Source: Reclinomonas americana ATCC 50394
Taxonomy: Eukaryota; Jakobida; Jakobea; Jakobida
Reading direction: 5' to 3'
Assembly (NCBI GenBank): GCA_048213135.1
Contig: PS015009.1
Location: forward strand, 558,001 to 622,000
Length of the DNA: 64,000 bases
The notes under the pieces were generated by a model. The model was not told the DNA's origin, made no database searches, and worked only from the letters and a program-made list of their open reading frames with translations. Of the stretch, positions 61,338 through 64,000 are shown piece after piece. Position 1 is the stretch's first letter, and each line of letters starts with the position of its first letter. Made by a program: the position numbers and the translations under genes.

Positions 61338-64000
61338 ATGAACCTGGAGATGTTGCTGAACAGCTACGCCAACGACCCCCGCTGTAAATCCATAGCGGAC
61401 GGACTCTTATTGCCAGGCCCGCGGCACCTGCACCTTCGGGGCCTCCGGGGAAGCGCTTCGCAGTTCGTTCTCACCGCTATTTTCAACCAGCCCGGCACAC
61501 AACAGTTCAACCACCTGGTGATTCTCCGCGACGCGGAAGAAGCCGCTTATTTTCATAATACGGTAGAGAACCTCACACAGGCACTGGACATTTTTTATTT
61601 CCCTTCTTCCTTCAAGAATAAAAAGAATTACCGGCTGCTCAACAGCAGTCACGTTATGCTGCGGACGGAGGCCCTCACCCGTATCGCCGGCGGAGGCAAT
61701 AAAAAAATACTCATCACTTACCCGGAAGCCATTTTTGAAAAAGTATTACTTCCCAAAACATTGTCGGCCAATATCATTTCCATTAAACAGGCCGATACCA
61801 TCGACCTGAACGGGATACTCGGCCGGTTTGTGGACTATGGTTTCGAAAGGACCGATTTTGTATACCAGCCCGGTCAGTTCGCTTTACGCGGCGGCATCCT
61901 CGACATTTATTCCTACGGTAATGAAAAACCTTACCGTATCGAACTGTTCGGCAACGAGGTAGACAGCATCCGCATCTTCGACCCCGAAAGCCAGCTCAGC
62001 GAGAGAAAACTGCTGCAGGTAAGCATTATTCCCAACGTGGAAACGCAGTTCGACGACAGCGAAAAAGTAAGCCTTATTGATTTTCTGCCCGATAATACCG
62101 CGGTATGGATGGAAGACTGGACTTTTATCCGCGAAAAAATTGAACAGCAGGAAGAAGACCTTTCTATTTTCCTGGAGATGGTGGCCGAGCCCGCTACACG
62201 AACACCTGCCACAGAAGAAGAGACCGGCATTTACGAAAAGACCGACACTTCTGCTGATGATTTTGTTCCTGCTTCAGAATGGGAAAACCGCTTGCCGGCA
62301 AAGCACCTTATTGAGTTTGGTGACAAACCCTCCTTCCCGGGCGGAACCATTACTACTGTTAATTTTCATACACAGGAACAACCGGCATTCAACCGCCAGT
62401 TCGACCTGCTCATCAAGAACCTGAAGGAGTATGAAAGCAAAAAGTTCAACATCTACCTTTTTGCTGAAAATCCCAAACAGCTCGAAAGGCTGCACGTGAT
62501 CTTCACCGATCTTAAAGCTGAGATCAGTGTTATTCCCGTTGCCGTCTCCATTCATGAAGGATTTATTGACGAAGACCTGAAGTCGGTTTGCTATACCGAT
62601 CACCAGATATTCCAGCGTTATCATAAATACAAAGTGAAGCAGGCCTTCAGCAAGAACAAGGCACTCACGTTAAAAACACTCCGCGAGCTGCAGCCCGGCG
62701 ACTATGTGACCCATATCGATCATGGCGTAGGCGTGTACAGCGGCTTACAAAAGATTGAGGCCAATGGCAAAATGCAGGAAGCCGTTCGCATACAGTATAA
62801 AGACGGCGACCTGCTGTACGTTAACATTTCTTCGCTGCATAAGATCAGCAAGTACAGCGGCAAGGAAGGCAGCATACCTAAAATGAACAAACTGGGCAGC
62901 GACGTATGGAGCCGCCTGAAAGAGAAAACGAAGAAACAGGTTAAGGATATCGCTACCGATCTCATCCGCCTGTATGCGCAAAGAAAAAGCCAGCTGGGTT
63001 ATGCCCACAGTCCGGATAATTATTTGCAGACAGAGCTGGAAGCCTCTTTCATTTACGAAGACACACCTGACCAGGCCAAGGCCACGGATGATGTGAAACG
63101 TGATATGGAGAAACCTTCTCCCATGGACAGGCTGGTGTGCGGTGACGTGGGTTTTGGTAAAACGGAGATTGCGGTGAGAGCGGCTTTCAAAAGCTGCTGC
63201 GATGGCAAACAGGCTGCCATACTGGTGCCCACCACCATTTTGGCCTACCAGCACTACAAAACATTCAGCGAAAGGCTGAAGGATTTTCCCGTAACCGTAG
63301 ACTTCATCAACCGTTTCAAATCCACCAAAGAAAGAAAAGAAACACTGAAGAAACTGGAAGAAGGCAAGATCGACATTATTGTGGGTACACACGCCCTGCT
63401 GGGTAATGCCATCAAGTTCAAAGACCTGGGCGTAATGATCATTGATGAAGAGCAAAAATTCGGTGTGGCCGCCAAGGAAAAACTGAAACAGATACGCACT
63501 ACGGTTGATTCGCTAACACTAACGGCAACGCCTATACCAAGAACATTACAGTTCAGTCTCATGGGCGCACGCGACCTGAGCATCATCAATACCCCGCCGC
63601 CCAACCGGCAGCCCATACAAACGGAAGTGATGGTATTTAATGAAGATGCCATCCGCGATATGATCTATTATGAAACCGAAAGGGGCGGACAGGTATTCTT
63701 CATCCACAACAGGGTGAACGGCCTGGCGGAAATGAAGGGGTTGATACAGGGGCTTTGTCCCGACATCAGCATCGCCTATGCCCATGGCCAGATGGATGGC
63801 GACCAGCTGGAAGACACTATCCTCGATTTCATGGATAAAAAGTACGATGTGCTGGTGTGTACCAATATCGTGGAGAGCGGTGTTGACATTCCCAATGTGA
63901 ATACCATCATCGTACACAACGCCCACCAGTTTGGGCTGAGCGATTTGCACCAGTTACGCGGACGTGTGGGCCGCAGCAATAAAAAAGCTTTCTGTTACCT
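61338..64000 (+). CDS. mfd: Transcription-repair coupling factor (partial, right edge)
   Basis: About 887 residues are visible, of about 1100 expected; the frame runs off the window edge without a stop. The N-terminal UvrB-like damage-recognition region comes first (YQPGQFALRGGILDIYSYGNEKPYRIELFGNEVDSIRIFD), then the RNA-polymerase-binding region (PGDYVTHIDHGVGVYSGL; LYVNISSLHKISKY) and the helicase domain with GDVGFGKTEIAVRAAF (Walker A), IIDEEQKFGV and TATPIPRTLQFSL. It displaces RNA polymerase stalled at lesions and recruits UvrA. The ATG at 61338 is the natural start. Confidence 0.95.
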   Translation, partial: MNLEMLLNSYANDPRCKSIADGLLLPGPRHLHLRGLRGSASQFVLTAIFNQPGTQQFNHLVILRDAEEAAYFHNTVENLTQALDIFYFPSSFKNKKNYRLLNSSHVMLRTEALTRIAGGGNKKILITYPEAIFEKVLLPKTLSANIISIKQADTIDLNGILGRFVDYGFERTDFVYQPGQFALRGGILDIYSYGNEKPYRIELFGNEVDSIRIFDPESQLSERKLLQVSIIPNVETQFDDSEKVSLIDFLPDNTAVWMEDWTFIREKIEQQEEDLSIFLEMVAEPATRTPATEEETGIYEKTDTSADDFVPASEWENRLPAKHLIEFGDKPSFPGGTITTVNFHTQEQPAFNRQFDLLIKNLKEYESKKFNIYLFAENPKQLERLHVIFTDLKAEISVIPVAVSIHEGFIDEDLKSVCYTDHQIFQRYHKYKVKQAFSKNKALTLKTLRELQPGDYVTHIDHGVGVYSGLQKIEANGKMQEAVRIQYKDGDLLYVNISSLHKISKYSGKEGSIPKMNKLGSDVWSRLKEKTKKQVKDIATDLIRLYAQRKSQLGYAHSPDNYLQTELEASFIYEDTPDQAKATDDVKRDMEKPSPMDRLVCGDVGFGKTEIAVRAAFKSCCDGKQAAILVPTTILAYQHYKTFSERLKDFPVTVDFINRFKSTKERKETLKKLEEGKIDIIVGTHALLGNAIKFKDLGVMIIDEEQKFGVAAKEKLKQIRTTVDSLTLTATPIPRTLQFSLMGARDLSIINTPPPNRQPIQTEVMVFNEDAIRDMIYYETERGGQVFFIHNRVNGLAEMKGLIQGLCPDISIAYAHGQMDGDQLEDTILDFMDKKYDVLVCTNIVESGVDIPNVNTIIVHNAHQFGLSDLHQLRGRVGRSNKKAFCY

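Noticed and set aside
1-64000. tRNA, rRNA, CRISPR, prophage or toxin genes
   Set aside because: No cloverleaf-like T-arm signature, rRNA motif, repeat-spacer array, integrase or recognised toxin was found by reading both strands.

Overview
The window looks like chromosomal DNA of a gliding or type IX secretion member of the Bacteroidota, most likely family Chitinophagaceae. The evidence is a complete gldK-gldL-gldM-gldN cluster, a GldB lipoprotein, a 1759-residue subtilase with a C-terminal T9SS sorting domain, a DUF4271 protein beside hemD, single-chain glycyl-tRNA synthetase, and several Bacteroidota-type promoters (TTTG at -33, TAnnTTTG at -7). I see no phage, CRISPR array, rRNA, tRNA or insertion sequence. 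Small dispersed repeats are common between genes.

Layout. 1-7.5 kb: a class III aminotransferase, gamma-carbonic-anhydrase-like protein, a tiny lipoprotein, rsgA, and a moxR-DUF58-BatD-like-batA operon. 7.7-14.6 kb: YbjQ-like protein, nadE, divergent gldB, a fatty acid desaturase, apaG, a small Fe-S protein, and nadC followed by a SUI1-like factor whose frame is broken at an A9 run. 14.8-22 kb: gpmI, a haem-binding protein, an ECF sigma factor with a trans-envelope partner, a lipoprotein and uvrC. 22-27 kb: T9SS core. 27-34 kb: DUF255 thioredoxin-like protein, hemD, DUF4271 (broken at a T9 run), an Omp85 protein and hemW. 34-41 kb: gpsA, acpP-fabF-rnc, GNAT, YcxB-like, OmpA-like and PhoD-like genes. 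41-45 kb: a three-gene cassette of unknown function. 45-55 kb: nrdJ, an NfeD/flotillin pair, dtd, a MazG-like protein, an S23-type four-helix gene between inverted repeats, and glyS. 55-64 kb: ferredoxin reductase, the T9SS subtilase, and mfd running off the right edge.

How it fits together. GldL and GldM form the inner-membrane motor, GldK and GldN the outer-membrane-associated ring, and GldB is an accessory lipoprotein; the subtilase is a likely cargo. FabF, AcpP and the desaturase serve lipid synthesis; HemD and HemW serve haem. The best candidates for undescribed biology are the sigma factor paired with a protein that appears to join an inner-membrane helix to an outer-membrane barrel, the 41-45 kb cassette, and the inverted-repeat-flanked four-helix gene. 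The only two 9-base homopolymers I found in coding DNA both break a conserved reading frame; this is either real slippage or assembly error.
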